From: Oscillospiraceae bacterium
GTDB taxonomy: Bacteria; Bacillota; Clostridia; Oscillospirales; Ruminococcaceae
Direction of reading: 5' to 3'
NCBI GenBank assembly: GCA_021769525.1
Contig: JAETSQ010000001.1
Location: forward strand, 91,679 to 155,678
DNA length: 64,000 nucleotides
Positions 1-7,828 of the stretch are shown piece by piece. How positions within the stretch are numbered: the stretch's first letter is position 1; each line of letters opens with the position of its first letter. The notes below the pieces were generated by a model that was given only the letters and a program-made list of their open reading frames with translations, was not told the origin of the DNA and made no database searches. The translations under genes and the position numbers were made by a program.

Positions 1-786
1 CCGGGGGGAGCCCCGGCGCTTCATGACATCCCGGACCCGGCTGGTGAGGAAGAGGATGACGCCGTAAAGGGCGCACCACCCCAGCAGTATCCCCAGGCGG
101 GACCGGGAGCCGATACCGGAAAAAAGGAGCAGCAGGACCGCGCCCCCCAGCAGCAGGGCGCTGAGCAGCCGGTTGGTGCGGATGGGGAGGAACACCCCGT
201 CCTCCGCCGCCCGGACCGCTTTGTGGTGCCACCGGAAGTAGAACCCCACCTCGTGCAGGGTGGCCAGGAGGAGCAGCAGCCACATGGGCAGCATGAGCAG
301 GGAAGAGGAGCTGACCAGATACCCCACCGGGTCCCGCCGGAACTGGAGGAACTGGAAAAAGATCTGCCAGAGGATCACCGCCGCCAATAGCAGGTGGCCG
401 GGGAGCATCGCCCGCTTCATGGAGCGGTGGATGGTCTCCACCTGGGTCACCGGGTCGGTCTCGATGGGGACCGGGTCCTCCGCGCCGCTTATAAAGATCT
501 GCATCTGCCCCCAGCGGGCCAGAAGGCGCCAGCCGTCCTGGGCGCAGAACTCCTCCATGGTCAGCTCCCCCTGGGAGGGGCCGGGGTCAAAGGCGGAGGC
601 GCTGGGAAAGTAGGTGACGGCGGCGTGGAGCCGCCGGGCCGGGGCCCGCCGGTAGGTCCAGAGGAAGTTGCCCGGCTTTTCCAGCAGCCACCCCTTGGCG
701 GCCATCTCCTCCACCCGCCCCTGGATAGCGGTGTGGTCGTAAAAGGCAAAAAATTCCGGACGGTAAAGACGGTCTTTCACGCTCAT
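1..786 (-). CDS. DUF2812 membrane protein (C-terminus beyond window)
   Basis: The frame is open to the first base of the window, so the C-terminus is missing. The N-terminus begins MSVKDRLYRPEFFAFYDHTA and carries WLLEKPG, a pattern typical of DUF2812 proteins. Residues after about 110 form several hydrophobic helices rich in Leu. The start codon overlaps the PadR stop codon (TGATG) and uses the ribosome site GGAAAGGAG inside the end of padR, so the two are translationally coupled. DUF2812 proteins are regularly encoded directly after PadR repressors. By analogy this is a membrane effector of unknown role, perhaps in envelope stress or multidrug response, controlled by the neighbouring repressor. 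The family call rests on N-terminal pattern and context. Confidence 0.8.
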   Translation of the reverse strand, partial: MSVKDRLYRPEFFAFYDHTAIQGRVEEMAAKGWLLEKPGNFLWTYRRAPARRLHAAVTYFPSASAFDPGPSQGELTMEEFCAQDGWRLLARWGQMQIFISGAEDPVPIETDPVTQVETIHRSMKRAMLPGHLLLAAVILWQIFFQFLQFRRDPVGYLVSSSSLLMLPMWLLLLLATLHEVGFYFRWHHKAVRAAEDGVFLPIRTNRLLSALLLGGAVLLLLFSGIGSRSRLGILLGWCALYGVILFLTSRVRDVMKRRGSPR

Positions 787-1100
787 CACTCCTTTCCAAA
801 CACCCGGCGGTAATCCTCCGCCTGGGCCAGGATGCGCCGGTACTCCTGCTCCAGCAGCGCCCGCCCCTCCGGGGTGAGGATGTAGCTGCGCCGCCGCCCC
901 TCCGCCCTGGTCTCCCGGATGAGCCCCGCCGCCAGGAACTGGTCCAGCAGGTGGTAGAGGGTGCCGGAGCCCACCCGCACCGCACCCCCGGTGAGGGCAG
1001 CCGCCTTGTCCATGATGTCGATGCCGCAGCACTCCTCCCCCAGGCAGAGGAGGATGTAGTACATCTGTTGGGTGAGGGTCTTGAACTTTTCCCTGGGCAC
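786..1100 (-). CDS. PadR family transcriptional repressor
   Basis: A 104-residue winged-helix regulator. The order MYYILLCLGEECCGIDI, then GSGTLYHLLDQFLAAGLI, then GRRRSYILTPEGRALL is the classic PadR N-terminal winged helix, where the GTLYHLL segment is the recognition helix. A GTG start is chosen because the run AGGGGGG lies about six bases upstream; longer readings would start inside the operator DNA. It is co-transcribed with the DUF2812 gene. Two copies of an 18-bp AT-rich palindromic word lie in its promoter, so autorepression is likely. The inducing ligand cannot be read from the sequence. Confidence 0.9.
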   Translation of the reverse strand: MPREKFKTLTQQMYYILLCLGEECCGIDIMDKAAALTGGAVRVGSGTLYHLLDQFLAAGLIRETRAEGRRRSYILTPEGRALLEQEYRRILAQAEDYRRVFGKE

Positions 1101-1113
1101 AGGCAGCCCCCCT

Positions 1114-1168
1114 ATCTCGAATATCGATATTACATCACCAGTATAATATCGAATATCGATATTGTCAA
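1114..1168 (-). promoter_or_regulatory. padR promoter with two operator copies
   Basis: Read on the minus strand there is a perfect TTGACA at 1168-1163 and TATACT at 1145-1140 with a 17-bp spacer. The spacer itself contains the palindromic word ATATCGATATTCGATAT, and a second nearly identical copy (ATATCGATATTCGAGAT) lies 32 bp downstream between the -10 box and the ribosome site. This is the expected geometry for a dimeric repressor that blocks RNA polymerase, and PadR is the obvious candidate. Confidence 0.8.
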
Positions 1169-1225
1169 GAGAGCTTCCCCATCTTTCCACAATTTTTTTA
1201 GCCCTCCGGCCGGGCCGCATAAAAC

Positions 1226-1265
1226 AAGCCCCCGCAAGACTATAATCTCTATAGCGCGGGGGCTT
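1226..1265. terminator. Hairpin between divergent padR and antiporter genes
   Basis: The arms AAGCCCCCGC and GCGGGGGCTT pair, with a further CTATA/TATAG pairing in the loop. T-rich bases follow on both strands. It sits just upstream of the antiporter start, so it is either a terminator isolating the two divergent units or an attenuator in the antiporter leader. Confidence 0.55.
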
Positions 1266-1297
1266 TTCCCCTGCCGGCTATGGGAAGGGGGAGTATC

Positions 1298-2224
1298 ATG
1301 ACCAGGGTGATCCTGCTGTTTTTGCTGGGCCTGGCCCTGATGGTAAAGGGCGGGGACAGCTTTGTGGAGGGGGCGGAGTGGATGGCCAGGGTCACCGGCA
1401 TCCCCCCCTTTGTGGTGGCGGCCACGGTGGTGAGTTTGGGCACCACCATGCCGGAACTGCTGGTCTCCGCCATGGCGGCGGCCCAGGGCTCCGGGGGGAT
1501 GGCCCTGGGGAACGCGGTGGGATCGGTGTCCTGCAATACCGGCCTCATCCTGGGCATCTCCCTGCTCTTCCTCCCTGGCCGGGTGGACCTGCGCTCCCTC
1601 CGGGAAAAGGGGGCGCTGCTGATCCTCGCCCTCTTCGCCATGCTGGCCTTCGGCATCGACCGGCGGCTCACCTGGGGGGAGGGGTGCTTCCTGCTGGTGC
1701 TGCTGGCAGTCTTCCTGAAAAACGACATGGACACCGCCCGCCGCTCCCCCTTCCCCCAGGAGGAGGGGGCGGAGCGCAGTCCCCACGCGGCGGCGGTCTA
1801 CATCGGCAAGTTCCTCCTGGGGGCGGTGGGGCTGGCGGCCGGGGCCCGGCTGCTGGTGGATAACGGCTGTGTCCTGGCCCGGCTGCTGGGGATGCCGGAG
1901 GCGGTGATCGCCCTCACCCTGGTGGCCCTGGGCACCAGCCTGCCGGAGCTTGTCACCACCATCACCGCCCTGGCGCGGGGGCAGTCCTCCCTTTCGGTGG
2001 GGAATATCATCGGCGCCAACTTCCTGGACCTCACCCTGGTCCCCGCCGTCAGCTCCTTTGCCGGGGGCGGCGTCCTGCCCATGGACCACCCCCTGGACCT
2101 GCTGATGGCCCTGCTGCTGCTGACAGTGACCCTCCTGCCCTCGGTCCGGAAAGGGCGCTTCCGCCGCTGGCAGGGGGCGGCCCTTTTGGGGCTGTATGGG
2201 GGGTATATCGCGCTGCTGTTTTGA
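1298..2224 (+). CDS. CaCA family calcium/sodium antiporter (YrbG-like)
   Basis: A 308-residue inner-membrane cation exchanger. It shows the two inverted alpha repeats of the Ca2+:cation antiporter superfamily. The first has VSLGTTMPELLVS followed by GNAVGS (about residues 45-76). The second has VALGTSLPELVTT followed by GNIIGANF (about residues 205-235). The acidic residue after TTMP and TSLP is the cation ligand in this family. About ten hydrophobic segments flank a short hydrophilic middle loop rich in Arg and Glu. The start follows GGGAAGGGGGAG by five bases; an in-frame ATG 18 bases upstream lacks such a site. The gene seems monocistronic. The exchanged ion (Ca2+/Na+ or Ca2+/H+) is not decidable from sequence. 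Confidence 0.92.
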   Translation: MTRVILLFLLGLALMVKGGDSFVEGAEWMARVTGIPPFVVAATVVSLGTTMPELLVSAMAAAQGSGGMALGNAVGSVSCNTGLILGISLLFLPGRVDLRSLREKGALLILALFAMLAFGIDRRLTWGEGCFLLVLLAVFLKNDMDTARRSPFPQEEGAERSPHAAAVYIGKFLLGAVGLAAGARLLVDNGCVLARLLGMPEAVIALTLVALGTSLPELVTTITALARGQSSLSVGNIIGANFLDLTLVPAVSSFAGGGVLPMDHPLDLLMALLLLTVTLLPSVRKGRFRRWQGAALLGLYGGYIALLF

Positions 2225-2294
2225 CGCTCGCCGCATAGCCGGGCCTCTTCCTGGGCAGACTCCTGGTAAAACAAATGCCAAGGAGGATCATCCC

Positions 2295-2579
2295 ATGGAA
2301 GACAAGACCATCCTGCACAACCAGACCCCCAAGCTGGGGGAAGGCAGCAGCCTCCCCTACCGCCGGCTGGACCTGGAGCTGCCCCAGGGGCTGGCGGCAT
2401 CTCTGGCCCTGGACCCCAAGGCCGCAGCCTTCTTCGGGGACCTGGACACCCCCACGCGGGGGCAGATCATCTCCTACATCCGCAGCACCGACACCGGGGA
2501 GGAGGCCAAGGCCCGCACCCGGCAGGCGGTGGAGGGCCTGGGGAAGGGCGTGCTGGACTTCCTCTCCAACGGCGGCTGA
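2295..2579 (+). CDS. Conserved small acidic protein of unknown function
   Basis: A 94-residue soluble protein with an excellent AGGAGG ribosome site eight bases before ATG. It begins MEDKTILHNQTPKLGEG and ends with a helical part containing FFGDLDTPTRGQIISYI and EEAKARTRQAVEGL. The C-terminal pattern (an F-x-x-L repeat, then an R/K-rich helix) faintly recalls the tail of YdeI/OmpD-associated proteins, but the N-terminal catalytic-like part of that family is absent, so the resemblance is not used as a name. There are no Cys residues, signal peptide or membrane segment. It lies 70 bp after the antiporter and converges on yitT. Confidence 0.75.
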   Translation: MEDKTILHNQTPKLGEGSSLPYRRLDLELPQGLAASLALDPKAAAFFGDLDTPTRGQIISYIRSTDTGEEAKARTRQAVEGLGKGVLDFLSNGG

Positions 2580-2586
2580 GGGCCCC

Positions 2587-3477
2587 TCACCGGCCTTCCG
2601 ATTCCTGCCGGTAGACCTTCCCCAGGGTGAAGCCCCGGCCCCGCACCTCGCTCACCCGGCTGATGACCAGGAAGGCATCGGGGTCGATCTCCTGGATGGT
2701 CCGGGTGAGGCGGGGCAGCTCCCGGCCGCTCACCACCGTCAGCACCACCGGCCAGGGGTTGCGGCAGAAGCCGGTCTCCCCGTGGAGGAGGGTGCAGCCC
2801 CGGTCCAGGGTGTGGAGTATCTGCTCCCGGATCTCCTGGTAGCAGGCGCTCACCACCTTCACCTGGGTGCGGGCAGCCCCCAGCATCAGCACCTTATCCA
2901 GCACCAGGGAGTAGATGAGCAGCAGCAGGATGCCGTAAAGCACGTCCTCCCTGGGGGCAAAGGCCATCTGGCCCAGGAGGATGGCAAAATCAAAGGCATA
3001 GATGGACACCGATACCGGGATCCCCAGCTTCTTCTGGAGCACCAGGGGAGGGATGTCCATGCCGCCGGTGGAGGCCCCTGCCCGGATCACCACGCCGATG
3101 CCCACCCCGATCATCCCCCCGGCGAAGACCACCGCCAGCAGCCGGTCCTCCAGGGGGAAGGCGATGCCCGGTATCCCCCGGAACAGTCCGAAGATCACCG
3201 GATACCAGAAGCTGCTCACCAGGGTGGTGAGGGCAAAGCGCTTCCCCAGGACCAGGAGCCCCAGGAGGAACATCAGCGGGTTAAAGAGGGCCACAAAGCC
3301 CTCCACCGGGATGCCCCACAGGCGGCGGGCGATGAGGGCCAGGCCGGTGCTGCCCCCGGTGATAAGGCCGTTGGGAAGGATAAAGGCGGCCGCCGCCAAG
3401 GCGTACAGGGCGTTCCCCAAAAGGATCACCGCCAGGTCCCCCATTCCCTTTTTCCAGCCTGCGCGCTCTCTGCTCAT
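2587..3477 (-). CDS. yitT: YitT family membrane protein (DUF161 + DUF2179)
   Basis: A 296-residue protein with five to six membrane segments in the first 200 residues. Glycine motifs ILPNGLITGGSTGLALI and IRAGASTGGMDI are the two halves of the YitT/DUF161 repeat. A soluble C-terminal DUF2179 domain (PVVLTVVSGRELPRL, then EIDPDAFLVIS) resembles a small ligand-sensing ferredoxin-like fold. The start follows GGGAGGAAC by seven bases. Function of the family is not firmly established; a transport role is assumed. The gene has a long leader with a short upstream reading frame and a hairpin, suggesting regulation after transcription start. Confidence 0.9.
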   Translation of the reverse strand: MSRERAGWKKGMGDLAVILLGNALYALAAAAFILPNGLITGGSTGLALIARRLWGIPVEGFVALFNPLMFLLGLLVLGKRFALTTLVSSFWYPVIFGLFRGIPGIAFPLEDRLLAVVFAGGMIGVGIGVVIRAGASTGGMDIPPLVLQKKLGIPVSVSIYAFDFAILLGQMAFAPREDVLYGILLLLIYSLVLDKVLMLGAARTQVKVVSACYQEIREQILHTLDRGCTLLHGETGFCRNPWPVVLTVVSGRELPRLTRTIQEIDPDAFLVISRVSEVRGRGFTLGKVYRQESEGR

Positions 3478-3548
3478 ACAAAGTTCCTCCCTGTCTCTCC
3501 TGTTGTGCTGCCCTGGTGCCCCTTTACCAGGGGAAAGGGCAAAAGAAA

Positions 3549-3650
3549 ACCGGGTCCCTCGTCAGGACCCGGTGATTTTTATTTTTCCCTGTGGTTTTCT
3601 CATGGCTTCCTCCCCCTGCCGCCTTTGGATCATTTCCGTATCCATTATAA
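3549..3650 (-). promoter_or_regulatory. yitT promoter, 13-codon leader peptide and attenuator-like hairpin
   Basis: Minus strand: an extended -10 (TGTTATAAT, 3652-3644) is followed by GGGGGAGGAAGCC and ATG at 3603. A reading frame for MRKPQGKIKITGS stops at 3562, inside a 25-nt hairpin (arms ACCGGGTCC and GGACCCGGT, 3549-3573). T-rich runs flank the hairpin on both strands. The yitT start lies 72 bp further down. A stop codon inside a terminator-like hairpin is the usual layout of translation-coupled attenuation. No known riboswitch class is recognised. Confidence 0.5.
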
Positions 3651-3762
3651 CACAGGATGGGGGTGGATGCCAGAGTTTTGTGGTCTCAAAAATATGCCAC
3701 GGCAATATTTTGAGGAACAGTCTGAGACTCCAGGCACTCATTTATGCCCCGCACAAAGGTAA

Positions 3763-3785
3763 GGAGCGGGGTTTATCCCCGCTCC
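3763..3785. terminator. Terminator hairpin after the PPC-flavoprotein-aldolase operon
   Basis: Perfect arms GGAGCGGGG and CCCCGCTCC with a five-base loop. It lies about 30 bp after the stop of the last gene of the minus-strand operon; the T-run is weak. Confidence 0.6.
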
Positions 3786-3814
3786 GTGTAGGGCGAAAAC
3801 CGGACGAAGTCCGG

Positions 3815-4210
3815 TCATACCTCCTGGAGGTACACCTTCAGGGAGCGGAAGGCCTTGCCGCCATGGAAGCCGCCGCCGTAAACATGGGCCCCGGCGGTAG
3901 CTACAGAAGCGTGGATGTGGACGAAGAGGGGGCCGTCCCCCTTGTAGACACCCCGGAGGGCCGGGTCCATCCGCTCCATCGCCATCACCTCGCCGGTGAA
4001 GGAGAGCATCTCCCCCGGCCCCTGGCAAAGGGTGCGCTCCGCCTGGGGGGGATAGGAGCTGTCGGCGGGGGCGGTGAACTCCAGCCCGTACACCGAGCCG
4101 ATGGCCCCGCTGATGTAGACGTTCTGCCAGCCCTTTTCCAGCACAAAGGCCTCGATGGCGGCTTTGATGTCCTGGTCCTTGCCGATGACCAGCTCATACA
4201 GCTGTCCCAT
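3815..4210 (-). CDS. PPC/DUF296 domain protein
   Basis: A 131-residue single-domain protein of the plant-and-prokaryote-conserved (PPC, DUF296) type. It begins with the typical strand-helix LYELVIGKDQDIKAAIEAFV. A GAIGSVYGLEF segment follows, and the metal-site-like VHIHASVA and GGGFHGGKAF come near the C-terminus. Conserved His residues and the GG(H/F)xGG turn are the hallmark of the fold, which forms trimers; bacterial members have unknown roles and plant members are joined to AT-hook DNA-binding motifs. It is the last gene of the operon, one base after the flavoprotein stop, and is preceded by AGGAGGCAG. Confidence 0.85.
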   Translation of the reverse strand: MGQLYELVIGKDQDIKAAIEAFVLEKGWQNVYISGAIGSVYGLEFTAPADSSYPPQAERTLCQGPGEMLSFTGEVMAMERMDPALRGVYKGDGPLFVHIHASVATAGAHVYGGGFHGGKAFRSLKVYLQEV

Positions 4211-4211
4211 T

Positions 4212-5570
4212 TTACTGCCTCCTTACGCACTTTATGGCCTGGCTGGCGGCGATGAGGATGGGGTCGTACACCGGCGCCACCGAGGGGGAGTAGACCAGGT
4301 CCAATTCGTTCAGCTCCATCACCGTCATCCCGGCGGTGATGGCGGTAGCCAGGACGTTCATCCGCCCGGCCACGGTGGAGGTGCCCACCCCCTGGGCCCC
4401 CAGCAGCCGGCCGGTATCCCGGTCCAGCACCAGGGTGAGGTGGTTTTCGCCGCCTCCGGGGTAGTAAGAAGCCCGGTCCCCCTTGGTGATGGAGGAAACG
4501 GCGGGGCAGAAGCCCGCTTTCTCCGCCTGCTCCGGGGTCAGGCCGGTGGAGGCGGCGTAGAGGTCGAATATCTTGGTCACCTGGGACCCCAGGACGCCGG
4601 GGAAGCGGCTGTGCCCGCCGGCCAGGTTCTCCCCGGCCACGCGGCCCTGTTTGTTGGCGTTGGTGCCCAGGGGGAAGTAGCAGGGCTCCCCGGTGATGAG
4701 GTTCTTCATCTGCACGCAGTCCCCGGCGGCGTAGATGGCGGGGTCACTGGTGCGCTGCTCCGCGTCCACCACGATGCCGCCCCGCAGGCCCAGCTCCAGG
4801 CCGCATTCCACCGCCAGCCGGGAGGAGGGCCGCACCCCCACCGAAAAGAGGACCAGATCCGCGGGGAGGAGCTCCCCCTCCGCCAGGCGGACGCCGGCGG
4901 CCCGGCCCTGCTCCACCGCCACCTCCGCGGCGGCGGCCCCCAGGCGCACCGTCACGCCGTGGCTCTCCAGCTCCCGCTGGATGCGGGCGGAGTAATCCTC
5001 CGGCAGGAAGGGCAGCAGCCGGGGCAGAGCCTCCAGGACGGTGACGGAAAGCCCCGCCTGGGTCAGTTCCTCGGCGGTCTCCAGGCCGATGAAGCCGCCC
5101 CCCACGATCACCGCCCGCTTGGCTTCTTTGGTCCGGGCTTTGAGGGCGATGCCGTCCTCCACCGTCCGCAGGCAGTGGACGCCCTGGGCCTCCACCCCCG
5201 GCAGGGGGGGCAGGATGGGCTCCGCCCCGGTGGCGATCATCAGCTTATCGTACCGCTGGGTAAAGGTCCTGCCGGCGGCAAGGTCGGTGACCTCCACCAG
5301 CTTTTCGTTCCGGCGGATGGCGGTGACCTCGTGGCGGGTGTAGGTGGGGATGCCCCGCTTCTCCCGCAGGGTATCCGCGGTGAGGGAGACCAGATCCTCC
5401 GGCTCCCCGATGAGCCCCCCTACAAAGTAGGGGAGGCCGCAGGCGCCGTAGCTGACAAAGCCGGAGCGCTCGTAGACGGTGATCTCCATATCCGGGCAGA
5501 GGCGCCTTGCCTTGGAGGCGGCGCTGAGGCCCGCCGCGGTGCCGCCGATGACGATCAGGGACTCGCTCAT
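4212..5570 (-). CDS. CoA-disulfide reductase / NADH oxidase family flavoprotein
   Basis: A 452-residue pyridine nucleotide-disulfide oxidoreductase. The FAD-binding fold starts at residue 5 (IVIGGTAAGLSAASKARR). The single redox cysteine is Cys44 in SYGACGLPY, the exact context seen in CoA-disulfide reductases and water- or peroxide-forming NADH oxidases. An NAD(P)H Rossmann motif VIVGGGFIGLETAEEL is near residue 154, and AIYAAGDC is the second FAD motif. The dimerisation domain fills the C-terminus. Substrate (CoA disulfide, polysulfide or O2) is undecided. It lies between a DapA-family aldolase and a PPC protein in one operon, which suggests a catabolic function rather than general oxygen defence, but that is inference. 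Confidence 0.88.
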   Translation of the reverse strand: MSESLIVIGGTAAGLSAASKARRLCPDMEITVYERSGFVSYGACGLPYFVGGLIGEPEDLVSLTADTLREKRGIPTYTRHEVTAIRRNEKLVEVTDLAAGRTFTQRYDKLMIATGAEPILPPLPGVEAQGVHCLRTVEDGIALKARTKEAKRAVIVGGGFIGLETAEELTQAGLSVTVLEALPRLLPFLPEDYSARIQRELESHGVTVRLGAAAAEVAVEQGRAAGVRLAEGELLPADLVLFSVGVRPSSRLAVECGLELGLRGGIVVDAEQRTSDPAIYAAGDCVQMKNLITGEPCYFPLGTNANKQGRVAGENLAGGHSRFPGVLGSQVTKIFDLYAASTGLTPEQAEKAGFCPAVSSITKGDRASYYPGGGENHLTLVLDRDTGRLLGAQGVGTSTVAGRMNVLATAITAGMTVMELNELDLVYSPSVAPVYDPILIAASQAIKCVRRQ

Positions 5571-5582
5571 ATCGTCCTCTCC

Positions 5583-6497
5583 TTACTTTACGCTGTACTT
5601 TTCGATGACGCCCATCTCCCGCATCATGTCCTTCAGGGCATCGAAGTGGGGGCCGCTGTAGTCCTCGTAGGGCTTGCGCAGGCTGCCGCCGGGGAGCCCC
5701 AGGATGTTCAGGGCCGCCTTGATGACGATGGGGTTGGAGAGGTGGTAGAGGGCCTTTAAGAGGGGGAACCACTTGAAGTACTCCTCCCGGCACTCCTCCA
5801 TGATCTGGACGCTGGTCCAGGGGCGGGAGTACTTGGCAGCCTCCTCCGGGATGATGTTGCCGCCGATGTTGGCGGTGCCGGTGCCGCCCACCGCCAGGGT
5901 GGGGATGACGATGGAATACTTGGGGAAGTCGCAGCACATGATGCTCACCTTGTCGCCGCAGAGGCGCTTCACCTGCACCAGCTGCTCCACGCTGCCCATG
6001 GCTTCCTTATCCACCACGAAGTTGGGGTGGGCGTCACTGAGCTTCTTGATGGTCTCCGGCATCACCTGCACCCCCAGGCGGGAGGGGTTGTTGTAGATGC
6101 CGCAGGGGAGGCTGGTGGCGCTCATGCAGGCGTCCAGATGGGTGAAGACACTGGTCTGGGGGATGAGGACGTAGGGAGGGACGGTGAAGACGACACCGTC
6201 GGCGCCCTCGCTCTCGCAGTACCGGGCCATAGCCACGCTATCCGGGGTGGAAAGGGCGGCGCAGCTGAAGAAGACGGGGATGCGGCCCTTGGTCATCTTG
6301 ATGACCTCGTGGACGATGGCCTTCTTCTCCTCCAGGGAAAGGAGGGTCACCTCCCCCGCGCTGCCCAGGATGAACAGCTGGGAGGTGCCATACTTGATCT
6401 GGCGGTCGATCAGGATCTTGAACGCGCCGAAGTCTACCTTGTTCTCGTGGTCAAAGGGGGTGGGCATAGCGACCCAGGAGCCGGACGGTTTCATCAT
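5583..6497 (-). CDS. DapA/N-acetylneuraminate lyase family aldolase
   Basis: A 304-residue class I aldolase of the dihydrodipicolinate synthase superfamily. The Schiff-base lysine is Lys164 (VVDKEA). The catalytic Tyr135 sits in GIYNNPSR. The carboxylate-binding loop reads GSAGE (45-49) in place of the common GTTGE. The Lys context VVDKEA differs from the GIKDS of true DapA, so it is probably not lysine biosynthesis; an alternative 2-keto acid aldolase role is more likely. It is the first gene of an operon with a CoA-disulfide-reductase-like flavoprotein and a PPC protein, divergent from a Crp-family regulator. The start follows GAGGTG by seven bases. Confidence 0.85.
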   Translation of the reverse strand: MMKPSGSWVAMPTPFDHENKVDFGAFKILIDRQIKYGTSQLFILGSAGEVTLLSLEEKKAIVHEVIKMTKGRIPVFFSCAALSTPDSVAMARYCESEGADGVVFTVPPYVLIPQTSVFTHLDACMSATSLPCGIYNNPSRLGVQVMPETIKKLSDAHPNFVVDKEAMGSVEQLVQVKRLCGDKVSIMCCDFPKYSIVIPTLAVGGTGTANIGGNIIPEEAAKYSRPWTSVQIMEECREEYFKWFPLLKALYHLSNPIVIKAALNILGLPGGSLRKPYEDYSGPHFDALKDMMREMGVIEKYSVK

Positions 6498-6549
6498 AAT
6501 CAGTCACCTCATGTATAAATTTTTTGCCCATCTGGGCTTTGATGTATAC

Positions 6550-6610
6550 ATTATATCTCGAACCGCGGAGCCGGTCAGTTATGCCGGGAACATTGTAGTG
6601 TTCGATACAA
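6550..6610 (-). promoter_or_regulatory. Aldolase operon promoter and candidate Crp-type site
   Basis: Minus strand: CTGACC (6578-6573), 17-bp spacer, TATAAT (6555-6550). Upstream lies TTGTA-N8-TACAA (6593-6610), centred about 59 bp before the expected transcription start, which is the position of a class I activator. The adjacent divergent gene encodes a Crp-family regulator, the likely binder. The long AT-rich leader precedes GAGGTGACTG and the aldolase ATG. Confidence 0.5.
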
Positions 6611-6691
6611 CTTCTCAAAAAATCCCGGAAATTTTCGCTTTTTTTCGGGGATGAGCGCTTGCATTTTCCCTTAGGTTCCGATAAACTTATA

Positions 6692-6700
6692 TGATATAAT
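6692..6700 (+). promoter_or_regulatory. Extended -10 promoter of the Crp-family gene
   Basis: TGATATAAT is an extended -10 element about 80 bp before the assigned start codon; the -35 region is weak (TAGGTT), as expected for extended -10 promoters. Confidence 0.5.
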
Positions 6701-6782
6701 CATTTTGCCAAAGGGGAGGCTGTGGGAATGCGGAAGCGCTTTCCGGGCTGTCCCCGCACAACGACCAGGGGGTGAGCGCATT

Positions 6783-7472
6783 TTGAAGCCGATGGAACGC
6801 ACCACACTTACAACGCCGGATCTCTTTGACCCGGAACTGGACCGGCTGATCTGTTCGGAAGGGCAGCAGCTGGTATTCCCGCCCAAACATATCTTTTCCA
6901 TGCCGGGAGAAGAGCTGGGGGGGATCTATTACGTCCAGCGGGGAAGGATCAAGCACTATATGGACAATGCCGAGGGGGGCGTCAAGATCCTCTACACCCT
7001 TTCCCCCGGATGGTTCTTCGGGGAGACGGTGTTTTTCCTGGGGGTCCGCACCAGCCTCTATTCCCAGACCGAGACCAAGGCGGTGCTGTATAAGCTCCTG
7101 GATGACAAGGCGAGGCGCCTGATGAACGAGAGCGCCCTTTTCCGGGATGCCCTGCTCCGCTGCTGGGCCCACAAGACCCTTATCCTGCGCCACGAGATCG
7201 CGAACCTCACCTTCAACTCCTGCAAGAGCCGCCTCAAGCGCCTTTTCTGCTCCATGGTGGATACCGAGAACATCACCGACCCGGACTGGTACAACCTGAA
7301 GGTCCACTACACCCACGGGGAGCTGGGGGAGATCGTGGGCGGGGCCAGGGTCACCATCAGCCGCCAGCTCACCGAGCTGTGCAACGAGGGCTTTCTGCGC
7401 ATCATCAACCGCCGGGTGCAGGTGAGCGCCGGGGCCTACCGGGAATATGCCCAGCGGCAGGGAAAGGACTGA
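6783..7472 (+). CDS. Crp/Fnr family transcriptional regulator
   Basis: About 229 residues. The N-terminal half is a cyclic-nucleotide-binding type beta-barrel (EELGGIYYVQRGRIKHYM, GWFFGETVFF at about 45-85), then a long dimer helix. A C-terminal HTH_CRP (HGELGEIVGGARVTISRQL, about 178-197) follows. The Arg/Ser pocket typical of cAMP binding is not evident, and there is no N-terminal four-cysteine cluster, so it is neither a clear CRP nor an iron-sulfur FNR. A TTG start is chosen because AGGGGGGTGAG lies six bases upstream; an ATG three codons later is possible. It is divergent from the aldolase operon, which it probably controls. Confidence 0.85.
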   Translation: MKPMERTTLTTPDLFDPELDRLICSEGQQLVFPPKHIFSMPGEELGGIYYVQRGRIKHYMDNAEGGVKILYTLSPGWFFGETVFFLGVRTSLYSQTETKAVLYKLLDDKARRLMNESALFRDALLRCWAHKTLILRHEIANLTFNSCKSRLKRLFCSMVDTENITDPDWYNLKVHYTHGELGEIVGGARVTISRQLTELCNEGFLRIINRRVQVSAGAYREYAQRQGKD

Positions 7473-7510
7473 GGAACCATCCCGAATCCCCCTGCCTTGC
7501 CTGAAATGAA

Positions 7511-7556
7511 AGGACAGTTTCCAAATCCTGCAAAATTTGCGGGAGGAAACTGTCCT
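7511..7556 (+). terminator. Terminator after the Crp-family gene
   Basis: Perfect 12-bp arms AGGACAGTTTCC and GGAAACTGTCCT, followed by CTTTTAG. The following 150 bp (7560-7710) hold no convincing gene. Confidence 0.75.
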
Positions 7557-7710
7557 CTTTTAGAGGACATATGACACCGCCGGTGTACACCACCAAAAAC
7601 CACCTGGAAAATACCAGTTTTTTTGTTCCCCGCCCGGTAGAAAAAACCTCCAAGATTCCCTCACAAACTATACAATAAGGCAAAATGTTTGACGCTTACC
7701 GAAAAAATGA

Positions 7711-7739
7711 TTGCATTCCGGCTGTGAATGGATTATAAT
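7711..7739 (+). promoter_or_regulatory. Promoter of the liv operon
   Basis: TTGCAT, a 17-bp spacer and TATAAT. The start codon of the binding protein lies 90 bp downstream after GTAGGAGGTCC. Confidence 0.75.
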
Positions 7740-7828
7740 AAAGTGCATTACATGGAGCCGGTAGGAATACATATTTCCGCCTTCCGTGTACAACCCCCAA
7801 AACGAATAAAGTAGGAGGTCCTTTCACA

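Noticed and set aside
1130..2281. Long minus-strand frame opposite the cation antiporter
   Set aside because: Rich in Gln, Gly, His and Pro from reading GC-rich codons in the wrong frame; no ribosome site or family.
3549..3573. Guanidine-II (mini-ykkC) riboswitch before yitT
   Set aside because: The loop contains ACGA but only one hairpin fits, and the second ACGR loop is absent.
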